Positions 23,435 through 32,400 of a DNA stretch of 64,000 nucleotides are shown here, piece after piece. The notes beneath the pieces were generated by a model that was not told the DNA's origin, ran no database searches, and saw nothing but the letters and a program-made list of their open reading frames with translations. The stretch's first letter is position 1, and each line of letters starts with the position of its first letter. Made by a program: the position numbers and the translations under genes. The stretch lies in NCBI GenBank assembly GCA_004078665.1, contig SCFO01000001.1, forward strand, positions 150,377 to 214,376, read 5' to 3'. This stretch comes from Halobacillus fulvus. GTDB taxonomy: Bacteria; Bacillota; Bacilli; Bacillales; Halobacillaceae.

Positions 23435-23824
23435 ATGCAATCGCCGGATATTCAGCTGTTCAATGCCATTTATAAAGCTTCTATGGACTTAGGATATACA
23501 ACCATCGATTATTCGCCTGTGAACGATGACAGCTTGGATTATCCTTTCGTTTTCGTGGCTGAGACGGACAATGAGGACTCGATCAACAACAAGGATGTCA
23601 TTATTGGAAACATTACTCAAATCGTTCATGTCTGGGGGTATGCGACAGACAGAGCGGCATTCTCTGATATGGTCCATCAGTTAAAACAACAGATGAGGCG
23701 ATTATCCCGATTACCAAATTATCGTTTGAAACTCGAGAATATGAATTCGAACTCGATGTATGACAATACAACAACGGACAACCTGCTCCACGGCATCATC
23801 GACGTAGAGTATAAATTGATGTAA
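23435..23824 (+). CDS. Tail terminator protein (SPP1 gp17-like)
   Basis: 129 residues from ATG 23435. Begins SPDIQLFNAIYKASMDLGYTTIDYSPVNDDSLDYPFVFV and includes TQIVHVWGYATDRAAFSDMVHQLKQQM, matching small tail-completion proteins that cap the tail tube (gp17/YqbJ position). It directly precedes the tail-tube gene. Confidence 0.8.
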   Translation: MQSPDIQLFNAIYKASMDLGYTTIDYSPVNDDSLDYPFVFVAETDNEDSINNKDVIIGNITQIVHVWGYATDRAAFSDMVHQLKQQMRRLSRLPNYRLKLENMNSNSMYDNTTTDNLLHGIIDVEYKLM

Positions 23825-23836
23825 GGAGGAAAAAGA

Positions 23837-24385
23837 ATGGACGGAATTGCAAAAGGCGTTCATAAGGTCTTGTACTTTCGAAAGCTGGGAGAAGCTGCTG
23901 AAGGTGCAAAGCTAGTATTTCAGACAGAACACTCTAAGTCTTACTCAAGGGAACGCGAGAAGACGGAAACGAAAGACGGATCAGTATCCGGCTCTTCAAC
24001 GTTTGAAGATGAGGTAAGTATTTCTGCCTTGCAATCTGTTAAGGATCCCACGTTCACGATGCTCGAAGACAGTATCGTAGATGATTATCCAGTGGAAATG
24101 TGGGAAGTGGATCTGGCGGATAAGGAAGAACAAGGGGTAGACCCTGATATCACATACACGTTCGGTGCTGAGTACCGACAAGGCTACATTACCGAATGGG
24201 AACCGACAAATCCGGCAGAGGGGGACCCGGAGGTTTCTGGAACATTTGTAACGGAAGGTAAACGTAAAAAGGGGCGAGTCACTCTACCGGATGGCGATAT
24301 CGAGACACTTTCTTACGTGTTTCATGATCTGCTTTCAACTGATCCAGCTGATGATGGCTTGGCACCAGATGAGCCTGCTGTATAA
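23837..24385 (+). CDS. Major tail tube protein
   Basis: 182 residues from ATG 23837 behind AAGGAGGAAAA. Beta-rich and acidic, of the phi13/TP901-1 major tail family: GIAKGVHKVLYFRKLGEAAEGAKLVFQTEHSKSYSREREKTETKDGSV, then a tube core and an added C-terminal region. It polymerises into the tail tube around the tape measure. A terminator after it probably gives high relative expression compared with the chaperones. Confidence 0.88.
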   Translation: MDGIAKGVHKVLYFRKLGEAAEGAKLVFQTEHSKSYSREREKTETKDGSVSGSSTFEDEVSISALQSVKDPTFTMLEDSIVDDYPVEMWEVDLADKEEQGVDPDITYTFGAEYRQGYITEWEPTNPAEGDPEVSGTFVTEGKRKKGRVTLPDGDIETLSYVFHDLLSTDPADDGLAPDEPAV

Positions 24386-24386
24386 C

Positions 24387-24413
24387 GAGAGAGGGAAATC
24401 CTCTCTCTTTTTT
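24387..24413 (+). terminator. Rho-independent terminator
   Basis: GAGAGAGG, loop GAAAT, CCTCTCTC, then six T. Partial read-through would feed the tail chaperone genes at a lower level. Confidence 0.88.
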
Positions 24414-24445
24414 CATGACTAAAATTGAAAAGGTGGAATGAAAAC

Positions 24446-24826
24446 ATGCATATCACATTTAACGGAAAAGAAATCGATTTGGTATTTGGACTTCGAACAC
24501 TCACAGAAATCGATAGAGAACTCGGGTTTGAAATTGAGGGGGCCAACCTTGGGGAGGGTCTGGAAATGCTTATTCCTAAGCTTAAATCCGGCAATATCGT
24601 CGCGCTATCCAAAATCATCAAAGCTTCAACGTCACATCACAAGAAAGCTCCTAAGACATACGAAGACCTGGAAGAAGTGCTAAACGATGTGGCAGAAGAC
24701 ACGGATTTCAAATCCTTCGGGGAAGCAATCATTGAGGAATTGGGAAAGCGACCTATGACCCGAAACCTTCTCCCGAAAGAAAACGAGGAAGAGGAAAGCG
24801 AAAAGACGGCACTCAAGACGGTTTAA
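24446..24826 (+). CDS. Tail assembly chaperone gpG-like
   Basis: 126 residues from ATG 24446. HITFNGKEIDLVFGLRTLTEIDRELGFEIEGANLGEGLEMLIPKL is typical of the Gram-positive tail assembly chaperone (gp13/G) family. It coats the tape measure during tube growth. A -1 shift at GGGAAAG (24742-24748) late in the gene joins it to the downstream T frame. The 0-frame product continues 26 residues past the shift and ends in an acidic tail. Confidence 0.9.
   Translation: MHITFNGKEIDLVFGLRTLTEIDRELGFEIEGANLGEGLEMLIPKLKSGNIVALSKIIKASTSHHKKAPKTYEDLEEVLNDVAEDTDFKSFGEAIIEELGKRPMTRNLLPKENEEEESEKTALKTV
24742..24748 (+). promoter_or_regulatory. Programmed -1 frameshift site (G/GT)
   Basis: GGGAAAG is read as G-GGA-AAG in the G frame, an ideal X-XXY-YYZ slippery heptamer identical to that of lambda G/T. 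The -1 frame has a TGA at 24733-24735, just upstream, and is then open through 25191. Thus the shift must occur after 24735, and this is the only ideal heptamer in the overlap. Confidence 0.9.
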
Positions 24827-25191
24827 CCTATAACGAGGTGGTCATCTATGCCATGAGTCATCTTGGTATGGATCGTCTACAAGACATCGAACAGATGACC
24901 TTATCGGAGTTTCTGTATAAGCGTTATGCCCAGCAATATAAAGAAATCGATGAAGAATATCGGATTCATGAGTTGGCATTTCTCATCCGTAACGCTGCAA
25001 TAACAAAGAATGTCGGCACGGACAAGAAGCCTAAAGAAGAATATGTATTCAAAGAATTTAAGGATTTCTTTGATTATGAGCAAGCCAAGAAACTAATTGA
25101 AGAACCTTTTGAAGAGAAGAAGGAAGAAGTGGCCACGGCCAAGCTATCACCAGCTCAACTGGCACTACAACACAATTCAAGAAAGGGGTGA
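24748..25191 (+). CDS. Tail assembly chaperone gpT part, made as a GT fusion
   Basis: The -1 frame after the slip reads a basic, proline-containing linker (TYDPKPSPERKRGRGKRK) and then GLTYNEVVIYAMSHLGMDRLQDIEQMTLSEFLYKRYAQQYKE, the C-terminal domain seen in gp14/T-type chaperones. As a separate gene it would have to start at GTG 24838 within GAGGTGGTC, which lacks a proper site and would lose part of the domain. The fusion covers 24446-25191, about 248 residues. It recruits tail-tube subunits onto the tape measure. Confidence 0.85.
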   Translation, partial: ATYDPKPSPERKRGRGKRKDGTQDGLTYNEVVIYAMSHLGMDRLQDIEQMTLSEFLYKRYAQQYKEIDEEYRIHELAFLIRNAAITKNVGTDKKPKEEYVFKEFKDFFDYEQAKKLIEEPFEEKKEEVATAKLSPAQLALQHNSRKG

Positions 25192-25195
25192 GACC

Positions 25196-27844
25196 ATGGT
25201 GGAATATTCGATTGAGGCGGAATTGAAAGCGAATGTGAGGAAGTTTAAAAATGCCATTAATACAGCAAAACGTGTCACGAAGAAGTTCAAACAAGAGTCT
25301 GAAACGATCAAAGACACGGTGCTGAGAGCTGATTCGAAACCTCTTCAAAGGAACTTGAAAAAGGCGAAGAAGTTGATGGATGATTTCACACGTAGGAAAT
25401 CGGATAAGAAGGTGGATGCTGATGTATCTGAATTCTTCCGTAAGGCTGCGCTCGTCTCACAAAAAGCTCGCTCACTAGCTCGGGATAAGATCGTTATACC
25501 TATCGAAGCAAGGGTCAATCGTTTTCAGAATACGATCAGCAGAATCGCGAACTCAATCCAGGCACTAGGTACGGTATCGTCTAATACATTTAGAGGCATA
25601 GGTTTAATGGTTTCGTCTGGCATTGTGCCGATTTTAGCAAGCTTAACCGGGCTAATCGGAGGAATCGGAGTTCAACTTGGTGTTCTTTCTGGTGGAGCTT
25701 TAGGACTTGCAAGCTCGATGGGGGCTGCAGGTGCCGGAGCCGGTGTGCTAGCTCCTTTCTTAGTAACACTCGGCCAGGACTTGGGTAAACTTGATCAAAT
25801 CGGAAGGCAAACTCAGCAATTCAAAGAGTTATCGCAATCTACCAAAGACGCCTTGAATGCACTTGATGGGTTCCAGTTAGCGTATGGAAAGTTGACCGTG
25901 CAGCTGCGTGATCCGGTGTATAGTGCCTTTTCGAAATACTTAGAGGCTGGGACGCGGATTCTAGAACGTCTGAGCCCGATGGCTATGGCGGTCGCCAAGT
26001 CGTTTGATGAGTTAGGAGCTTCTTTACTAGAGAACTTGAACGCAGACGATGTTCAAAAGAATCTAGACTGGTTGATTCACGGTGCGCCTGGTGCGTTTCA
26101 GAACTGGGGCAAAATTATTGGAAACCTGGTCGTTTCGATCGGGAACTTGATGCGAGCGTTCAACCCCTTAGCGATTTCCATGGAACACGGTCTGTTGAAA
26201 ATGACGGAAAGTTTCCGGAAGTGGACGGACGGGCTGAGCGAATCAGAGCGATTCAACAAATTCATTGAATATGTGAAAGCCAATGGACCGACTTTACTCT
26301 CGGTGATCGGAAACATTACTGTCGGTTTGGTCGAGATGTTCGCAGCATTCGCTCCGATGGCGACCAAAATGATGACGCGATTCCAGGGGATGACGGAAAG
26401 TTTCCGAGAATGGGCTTCCACTCTTTCGCAGAATCAAGCCTTTCAGAACTTTATTAACTACGTTCAAGAGAACAGTCCGAGAGTAACAGCCTTAATCGGC
26501 AATATCATATCGTTCTTGATCAATCTTGGAGTGGCTCTAGCACCGCTAGGATCGAAAGTATTGAGTGTCGTGAATAGCTTTCTAAGCTGGACCAATTCCA
26601 TGATGCAAACTCATCCAGTTATTAGTCAGATCATATCAGCTCTTACGGTCATTGTAGGAGCGATGATTGCCATGATTCCAATTCTCGCAGCAACTCGTGC
26701 TGCATTCGGTGGATTAGGGACATCCCTGCTCAATCTTTTCACAAAGATGGGCGGAGGCTTAGCAATTTTCGCTAAGCTCAAGGTTGCTTTCCTTGCAATC
26801 ACAGGACCTGTTGGCATCGCCGTTGCTGCAGTTGTCGGTTTAGTCGCCACATTCGTGGTGATGTATAACCGTGTAGATTGGTTCCGACAGATGGTCGATA
26901 CGACCTGGGCGTCCATCCGTACAGCGTTCTCAGCATCGCTATCATTTATTCAGAATGTTGTTTCGACCGTGATTTCAGCTGTCGTTTCTTTTGCGGGATC
27001 TCAGTTAGAAAAATTCCGTGCATTCTGGGATCGGAACGGGAACCAAATCACTCAGATAGTAAAAGCTAACTTCTCGATGATCCAACAATATATCAACGTA
27101 GTCATGAATGTAATCAAAGGTATTTTCCAGATAGCTTGGCCGATCTTAGCGAATACGGTCAAAGTGACCTGGAACTTGATCGAAACTATCATCTCTATCG
27201 GAATGGATATTATACTCGGATTTATCGAAGGTGGTCTTGCAATTCTCCGTGGTGACTGGGAAGGCGCTTGGCAGGCGATTGAGCGAATTGGTCGTAACAT
27301 CTGGACCAATATCGAATCGTTTTTCGCCAACATCGACCTGACTCAAATGGGGCGGGATATCATCCAAGGGTTGCTAAATGGTATTGGTTCCATGTTCGGA
27401 GCGATTCGAACCATGGTGTCGAAAGCAGCAAGCCTAGTACCAGATTGGCTCAAGAAGAAGCTAGGCATAGCGTCCCCTTCTAAAGTGACCACTCAATTAG
27501 GAGAATGGACGGGAGAAGGGATGGTCCGTGGAGTGGATAAGACGCTCCCTAAGCTGGCTAAAAAGGCTCGGGAAATGGCGGATCGAATCACACCAAGCAA
27601 GAAGGATATGTCCATCAATCCTGCGCTCGACTTCAGATCTTCCAAAATCCGTTCGAGTTTGAATCAACTGAAGAAAAATAGCAGTGCTCAAGTTCAGAGC
27701 GCTATTAATACAAAGGTGGAGTTCTATGAGCGACAGCCGGCCAACTTTCAGTTCAATTTAGGATCCAGAGAGTATAGAGGCTTTGTTAATGACATAACCG
27801 ACGAACAACAAAGAGAACTCGATTTGAAAGATGAATTTGCATAG
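25196..27844 (+). CDS. Tape measure protein
   Basis: 882 residues from ATG 25196 behind AAAGGGGTGAGACC. Long helical protein with coiled coil in 1-120, hydrophobic Gly/Ala-rich segments about 155-215 and 470-560 (GLMVSSGIVPILASLTGLIGGIGVQLG; GGLAIFAKLKVAFLAITGPVGIAVAAVVGLVATFVV), two WASTLS/WTDGLS-type repeats between 330 and 420, and a C-terminal phage-tail domain (KKKLGIASPSKVTTQLGEWTGEGMVRG). Length sets tail length; by the usual 0.15 nm per residue about 130 nm. No lysozyme or peptidase motif recognised. Confidence 0.93.
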   Translation: MVEYSIEAELKANVRKFKNAINTAKRVTKKFKQESETIKDTVLRADSKPLQRNLKKAKKLMDDFTRRKSDKKVDADVSEFFRKAALVSQKARSLARDKIVIPIEARVNRFQNTISRIANSIQALGTVSSNTFRGIGLMVSSGIVPILASLTGLIGGIGVQLGVLSGGALGLASSMGAAGAGAGVLAPFLVTLGQDLGKLDQIGRQTQQFKELSQSTKDALNALDGFQLAYGKLTVQLRDPVYSAFSKYLEAGTRILERLSPMAMAVAKSFDELGASLLENLNADDVQKNLDWLIHGAPGAFQNWGKIIGNLVVSIGNLMRAFNPLAISMEHGLLKMTESFRKWTDGLSESERFNKFIEYVKANGPTLLSVIGNITVGLVEMFAAFAPMATKMMTRFQGMTESFREWASTLSQNQAFQNFINYVQENSPRVTALIGNIISFLINLGVALAPLGSKVLSVVNSFLSWTNSMMQTHPVISQIISALTVIVGAMIAMIPILAATRAAFGGLGTSLLNLFTKMGGGLAIFAKLKVAFLAITGPVGIAVAAVVGLVATFVVMYNRVDWFRQMVDTTWASIRTAFSASLSFIQNVVSTVISAVVSFAGSQLEKFRAFWDRNGNQITQIVKANFSMIQQYINVVMNVIKGIFQIAWPILANTVKVTWNLIETIISIGMDIILGFIEGGLAILRGDWEGAWQAIERIGRNIWTNIESFFANIDLTQMGRDIIQGLLNGIGSMFGAIRTMVSKAASLVPDWLKKKLGIASPSKVTTQLGEWTGEGMVRGVDKTLPKLAKKAREMADRITPSKKDMSINPALDFRSSKIRSSLNQLKKNSSAQVQSAINTKVEFYERQPANFQFNLGSREYRGFVNDITDEQQRELDLKDEFA

Positions 27845-27855
27845 GGAGGTACTTT

Positions 27856-29391
27856 ATGTACAGTTTCGTTGATTTAAATGAAGTAGGTACTCGAAGTACC
27901 TCATCATCAATTCAAACCGTATTTAATCACATCAATTTAGATGAAGCTCTGTCTGATGCATCGGGTAGCTTTCGGACTCTGACGGTGTCCGGGCGTAGTG
28001 ATCGGACGAATCGAATTGACACTATTGAAATACCTGGCAAGGACGGTTTGTTAGAGGTAGAAGGAAATACGATGAAAGAACGCGTCATCACCGTGAAATA
28101 TCAGATATCCGATCAGAGCAATGCGGGGTTTCGTAAACGTTGCGATCGTCTAAATGCATACCTGGATGGATCAGGAGAACGACTAGCCTTTACAGATGAT
28201 GACGGTTACTTTTTCGCGTCCCTATCATCCAACATCTTACCTGAAGAAGATAGTAATACCTTGATTGGAACCATTACGTTTACCTGTTCAAACCCACTGA
28301 AGTATGGCCAAGAAGTAGAGGCTGATTTCCAAGGGGATCAATTGTTCCTGGCTAATCAAGGGAGTGCAAACGCACATCCTATTTTTGAAATTGACGTCCT
28401 GGAAGATATCACTCACATCGATTTAGTGAAATCTTTAGAGGAAGAGCTAAAGTTCATTCGAATCGGAAAGCCACCGTTGATTTCTGAAACGACCTATGAG
28501 AGAGAAACTTTGATTATGCATGACACCTGCACAACCTTGAACGGTTGGACGGATGCTAATGCGTTGGACAATGGGCATGTCGCTGGAAACATCATTTCTG
28601 AAGGCGGACGATTCAAGCCGGAACTCTTTGGAGGAGCTATCCAACCATATTCTTGGCAAGGTCCAAGCATTAAGCGTTCCATTGGAAAATCGTTAAGTAG
28701 CTACAAAATTGATATTCATGTTGAAATAAGAAATGTCGGGAAAGGCACTGGGATGATTGAAATCTATCTCTTGGATGCAGATAACAATGTGGTGGCCAAA
28801 ATCGGTGTGGAGGACATCTGGAGAACCAATGATAATATCCAAGCCAAGTTTCAATTAGGTCCAGTCAGTCCTGACCGGTTCGAACATCATATAGAGGCAG
28901 ACTATCCTTGGGGATGGAATAACTATAAAGGCTTGCTTAGAATTTACAGTCACAATCATGATTCAGATGGTAAGCGCCGAATTCGACCTTACTTTGCTAT
29001 CATCCGTCCTGATGGGAGCCATGCCTGGGTACGATCACAATTTCTGTATATAGGTCCAGGTGGACTATATGATTCTCCAATAACACAGGTTCAAACAGCC
29101 TTTCGGATTTGGGCTCCTACTTATAACAAGGCGGACATGTTTATCGATGACATTAAAGTATTTGAATTGAATACTCCTCCTGCAGCAGGAGTTCAGTATG
29201 TTGCGAGGGCGGGAGATAAAATCATCATTGATACAGGAAGAGAAGATATCTTACTAAACGGTGAGTCCATCAGGAGTGAGCGATCCTTTTGGTCTGAGTA
29301 TTTCGATATTACACCTGGGGGCAACATTCTCCACCAATTCCCTCAAGGCGCCATGCAGACCAAAGTAAGGTATGCACCAGCATTTAAATAG
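27856..29391 (+). CDS. Distal tail protein (Dit) with inserted domain
   Basis: 511 residues. Residues 1-165 match Dit (SPP1 gp19.1 family): DGLLEVEGNTMKERVITVKYQISDQSNAGFRKRCDRLNAYL and the galectin-like start. The family minimum is about 250 residues, so the middle (about 205-435) is extra and reads as a beta-sandwich (TCTTLNGWTDANALDNGHV ... FIDDIKVFELNT), a carbohydrate-binding-type fold by appearance. Dit hexamers form the baseplate hub; the insertion probably binds cell-wall sugars. Confidence 0.85.
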   Translation: MYSFVDLNEVGTRSTSSSIQTVFNHINLDEALSDASGSFRTLTVSGRSDRTNRIDTIEIPGKDGLLEVEGNTMKERVITVKYQISDQSNAGFRKRCDRLNAYLDGSGERLAFTDDDGYFFASLSSNILPEEDSNTLIGTITFTCSNPLKYGQEVEADFQGDQLFLANQGSANAHPIFEIDVLEDITHIDLVKSLEEELKFIRIGKPPLISETTYERETLIMHDTCTTLNGWTDANALDNGHVAGNIISEGGRFKPELFGGAIQPYSWQGPSIKRSIGKSLSSYKIDIHVEIRNVGKGTGMIEIYLLDADNNVVAKIGVEDIWRTNDNIQAKFQLGPVSPDRFEHHIEADYPWGWNNYKGLLRIYSHNHDSDGKRRIRPYFAIIRPDGSHAWVRSQFLYIGPGGLYDSPITQVQTAFRIWAPTYNKADMFIDDIKVFELNTPPAAGVQYVARAGDKIIIDTGREDILLNGESIRSERSFWSEYFDITPGGNILHQFPQGAMQTKVRYAPAFK

Positions 29392-29400
29392 AATGGAGAG

Positions 29401-29424
29401 GACAGCTGTGAAGGCTGTCTTTTT
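29401..29424 (+). terminator. Short hairpin with T-run
   Basis: GACAGC, loop TGTGAAG, GCTGTC, then TTTTTG. Likely an attenuator between dit and the tail fibre gene. Confidence 0.7.
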
Positions 29425-29444
29425 GTTTGAAGGAAGTGAATGAA

Positions 29445-32400
29445 ATGGCAAGAATACACCCTCAAATCCATGTTAGAGACCGACATTCTGAAGCAAATCT
29501 TGATGTTCTTTCCAATAAAAAAGTCAATATGTTTTTCAATGATCTTTATGAGCGTTCGTTGAAAGACAATGCTGAAATTTTCCGTTTTTCAACCATGGTC
29601 CATTCAAGGGCAAATAAACATCTTCATAAAAGAAACCGAATTGTCATCCCCACAGAAGATAAACGGTTGAGAGAGTTCATTATACGGGACATAAAGCAAA
29701 ACAGGAAAGAAAGACAAGTCTATAGTGTGGCGTCCTTTATTAATTTGAAAAAGGCTAAGCCGATCATGCCTGGCACTTATACTGGTGCAACTCTTAACAC
29801 CATGATGGATGTAGCCCTTGAGGGAACTGGATGGGAAAGAGGATATACGGAATTTGCCGGTACTAGAGAGTTTGTTATTAAAGATGTGCTGACCCCTTAT
29901 GAACTGTTAAAAAAGATTGCATCAGAGTTCGATCGTGAGCTCGATTTTTATATTGAAGAAGATGATGGGAATGAAATTAAAAAAAGAAAAGTAGATGCCG
30001 TCGAGAAAAAGGAAGAGTGGAGAGGTCGCGAAATCGTCTCAGGAAAAGACCTATTAGATGCAGAGTGGAGTGAGACGACGGCGGATGTAGTTACCGCTTT
30101 ATACGGCGTCGGTCCTGAACGGGAAGACGGTACGAGAATAATTGTAGAAGTGGTCGATGAATCAGCACGCCAGGTTTGGGGAGAGCGCGGTGAACACCTT
30201 TGGGGTGTTCATTTTATCGATACGGACAACTTGGATATGACGGAAGAAGAGGTAATCCGTTATACCAGGCAGGAACTAAATAAACGGATTGCAGCAAAAG
30301 TTCAATATAGGGTGAAAGCTGCTGACCTGGAATATATTCTTGGGAGATCTCATGAGAAGATCAGAATTGGGGACCGTGTATGGATCAAAGCTACGGAATA
30401 TGAGCCTGCCTTGTTTCTTGAAGCGCGAGTCATCAAGGTGGAAAATCCGATTACGAATTCCTCGCAAAAGATTTTCACACTGGGAGAGTTCATTGAATAT
30501 GAGAAGAGAGAATTCAATTCCATCAAGCGTGACCTTATCAAATTAATGAACACTAAATCCGTTTATTTTACGAGTGCAACACCTCCGGATAATAAAGCGA
30601 AGGTATGGATTGATATCTCTGATTCACAAAATCCTACTTGGAAAGTGTGGGACTATGTTGAGCAATCCTGGATTGAAGGGCCGGGTGGACCACAGGGGCC
30701 AGAAGGAGAAAAAGGAGACCAGGGGGAAGTGGGGCCGGAAGGTCCTCAAGGTCCACAGGGTCCGCAAGGTATCCCGGGTCCGGCTGGTGAAGATGGTGTC
30801 ACCACTTACACATGGATCCGTTATGCAGACGATGAGAACGGGACGGGTCTTTCGCAGTATCCAAGCGGGAAAAAATATATCGGATTTGCGTATAACAAAA
30901 CCTCCCCCGTCGAATCGGGTTCTGCTTCAGATTACACCTGGTCATTGATCAAAGGAGCTCAAGGGGAGCAGGGTCCGACCGGTCTTGAAGGAGAGAAAGG
31001 CGACACAGGAGCACAAGGCCCTCAAGGGATTCAAGGGCCACAGGGGGAAGATGGACAACCTACCTTTACATGGATTCGATACGCGGATACAGATGCCGGG
31101 GCAGGCATGAGCAATTTCCCAGATGGAAAGAAATACATCGGAATTGCTACAAATAAGTCAACCCAAACCGAAGGGACTAATCCGGCGGATTATACGTGGG
31201 CTTTATATGAAGGACCCAAAGGCGATAAAGGGGATCAAGGAGAAACCGGCCCGCAAGGACCAGAAGGAATTCAAGGTCCTCCAGGACAGGATGGACAAAC
31301 TACGTACACGTGGGTGAAGTATGCGGATGACGCTTCTGGAAGTGGCATGACGGATTTTCCGGATGGTAAAGACTATATCGGTCTCGCCTATAACAAGCTT
31401 TCTCCTACGGAAAGTGACAATCCAGTTGATTTCGCCTGGTCCCTGATCAAAGGGGAAAAAGGGGATCAAGGGTTGCAGGGACCGCAAGGCGAACGTGGGG
31501 TTCAAGGTCCTTCCGGGGAAGACGGTTCTTCCCTTTACACATGGATCAAGTACGCGGATAGTGCCTCGGGGTCGGGAATGTCTGATAGTCCTTCCGGTAA
31601 AAAGTACATCGGAATCGTGTACAACCAAACGACACCGCTCGAATCATCGAATCCATCCGTTTACACATGGTCTCTGATACAAGGACCGAAAGGGGATACT
31701 GGTTCCCAAGGCCCGCAAGGCATTCAGGGGCTGCCGGGGGAAGATGGTCAACCCCGTTATACTTGGTTGAAATACGCGGACACACCTACTTCAGGTATGT
31801 CGGATTCCCCGACGAATAAAGAATACATTGGTCTGGCTTATAACAAGACGACCGCAACCGAATCCACGAATTATGCAGACTACACATGGTCACGCATAAA
31901 AGGGGATCAGGGACCACAGGGTATTCAAGGGCCACCAGGTTCTGACGGGGAGCCCCGTTACACTTGGGTGCGCTATGCAGACGATGCTAGCGGGAACGGG
32001 ATGAGCAACTATTCGAATGGTAAAGCGTATATCGGAATTGCACCAAACCAGACCTCTCCGATTGAAGGTTCCAATCCATCCGTTTACACCTGGTCTTTGT
32101 ATAAAGGACCGAAGGGAGATACCGGTGATCAGGGGCCTCAAGGGAACAAAGGAGACACGGGTGCCCAGGGACCACAGGGTCCTCAAGGCCCCCAAGGTCC
32201 GAACATCGTGGATAGCGACACGCAAATTGAAGCTGATGTCATCCGGACGAATCATATCAGGAGTGGGTCCATTCATACGTTTCATGTCGCGACTGTCGGA
32301 TTTGATGCAGAAGTCATCAAGACGGGTCTCTTGGATGCGGAACGAATTAAGATTGGATCCGGTACTTCATTTGATACGGGATATAATCCGAAATTGGTGG

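Noticed and set aside
24799-24805. C-GAA-AAG as the G/GT slip site
   Set aside because: Only the second codon can re-pair after a -1 slip; GGGAAAG at 24742 is a perfect heptamer in the correct phase.
30676-32205. CRISPR-like periodic repeats
   Set aside because: The repeats are coding, diverged, about 245 bases long, and explained by the collagen-like fibre modules.
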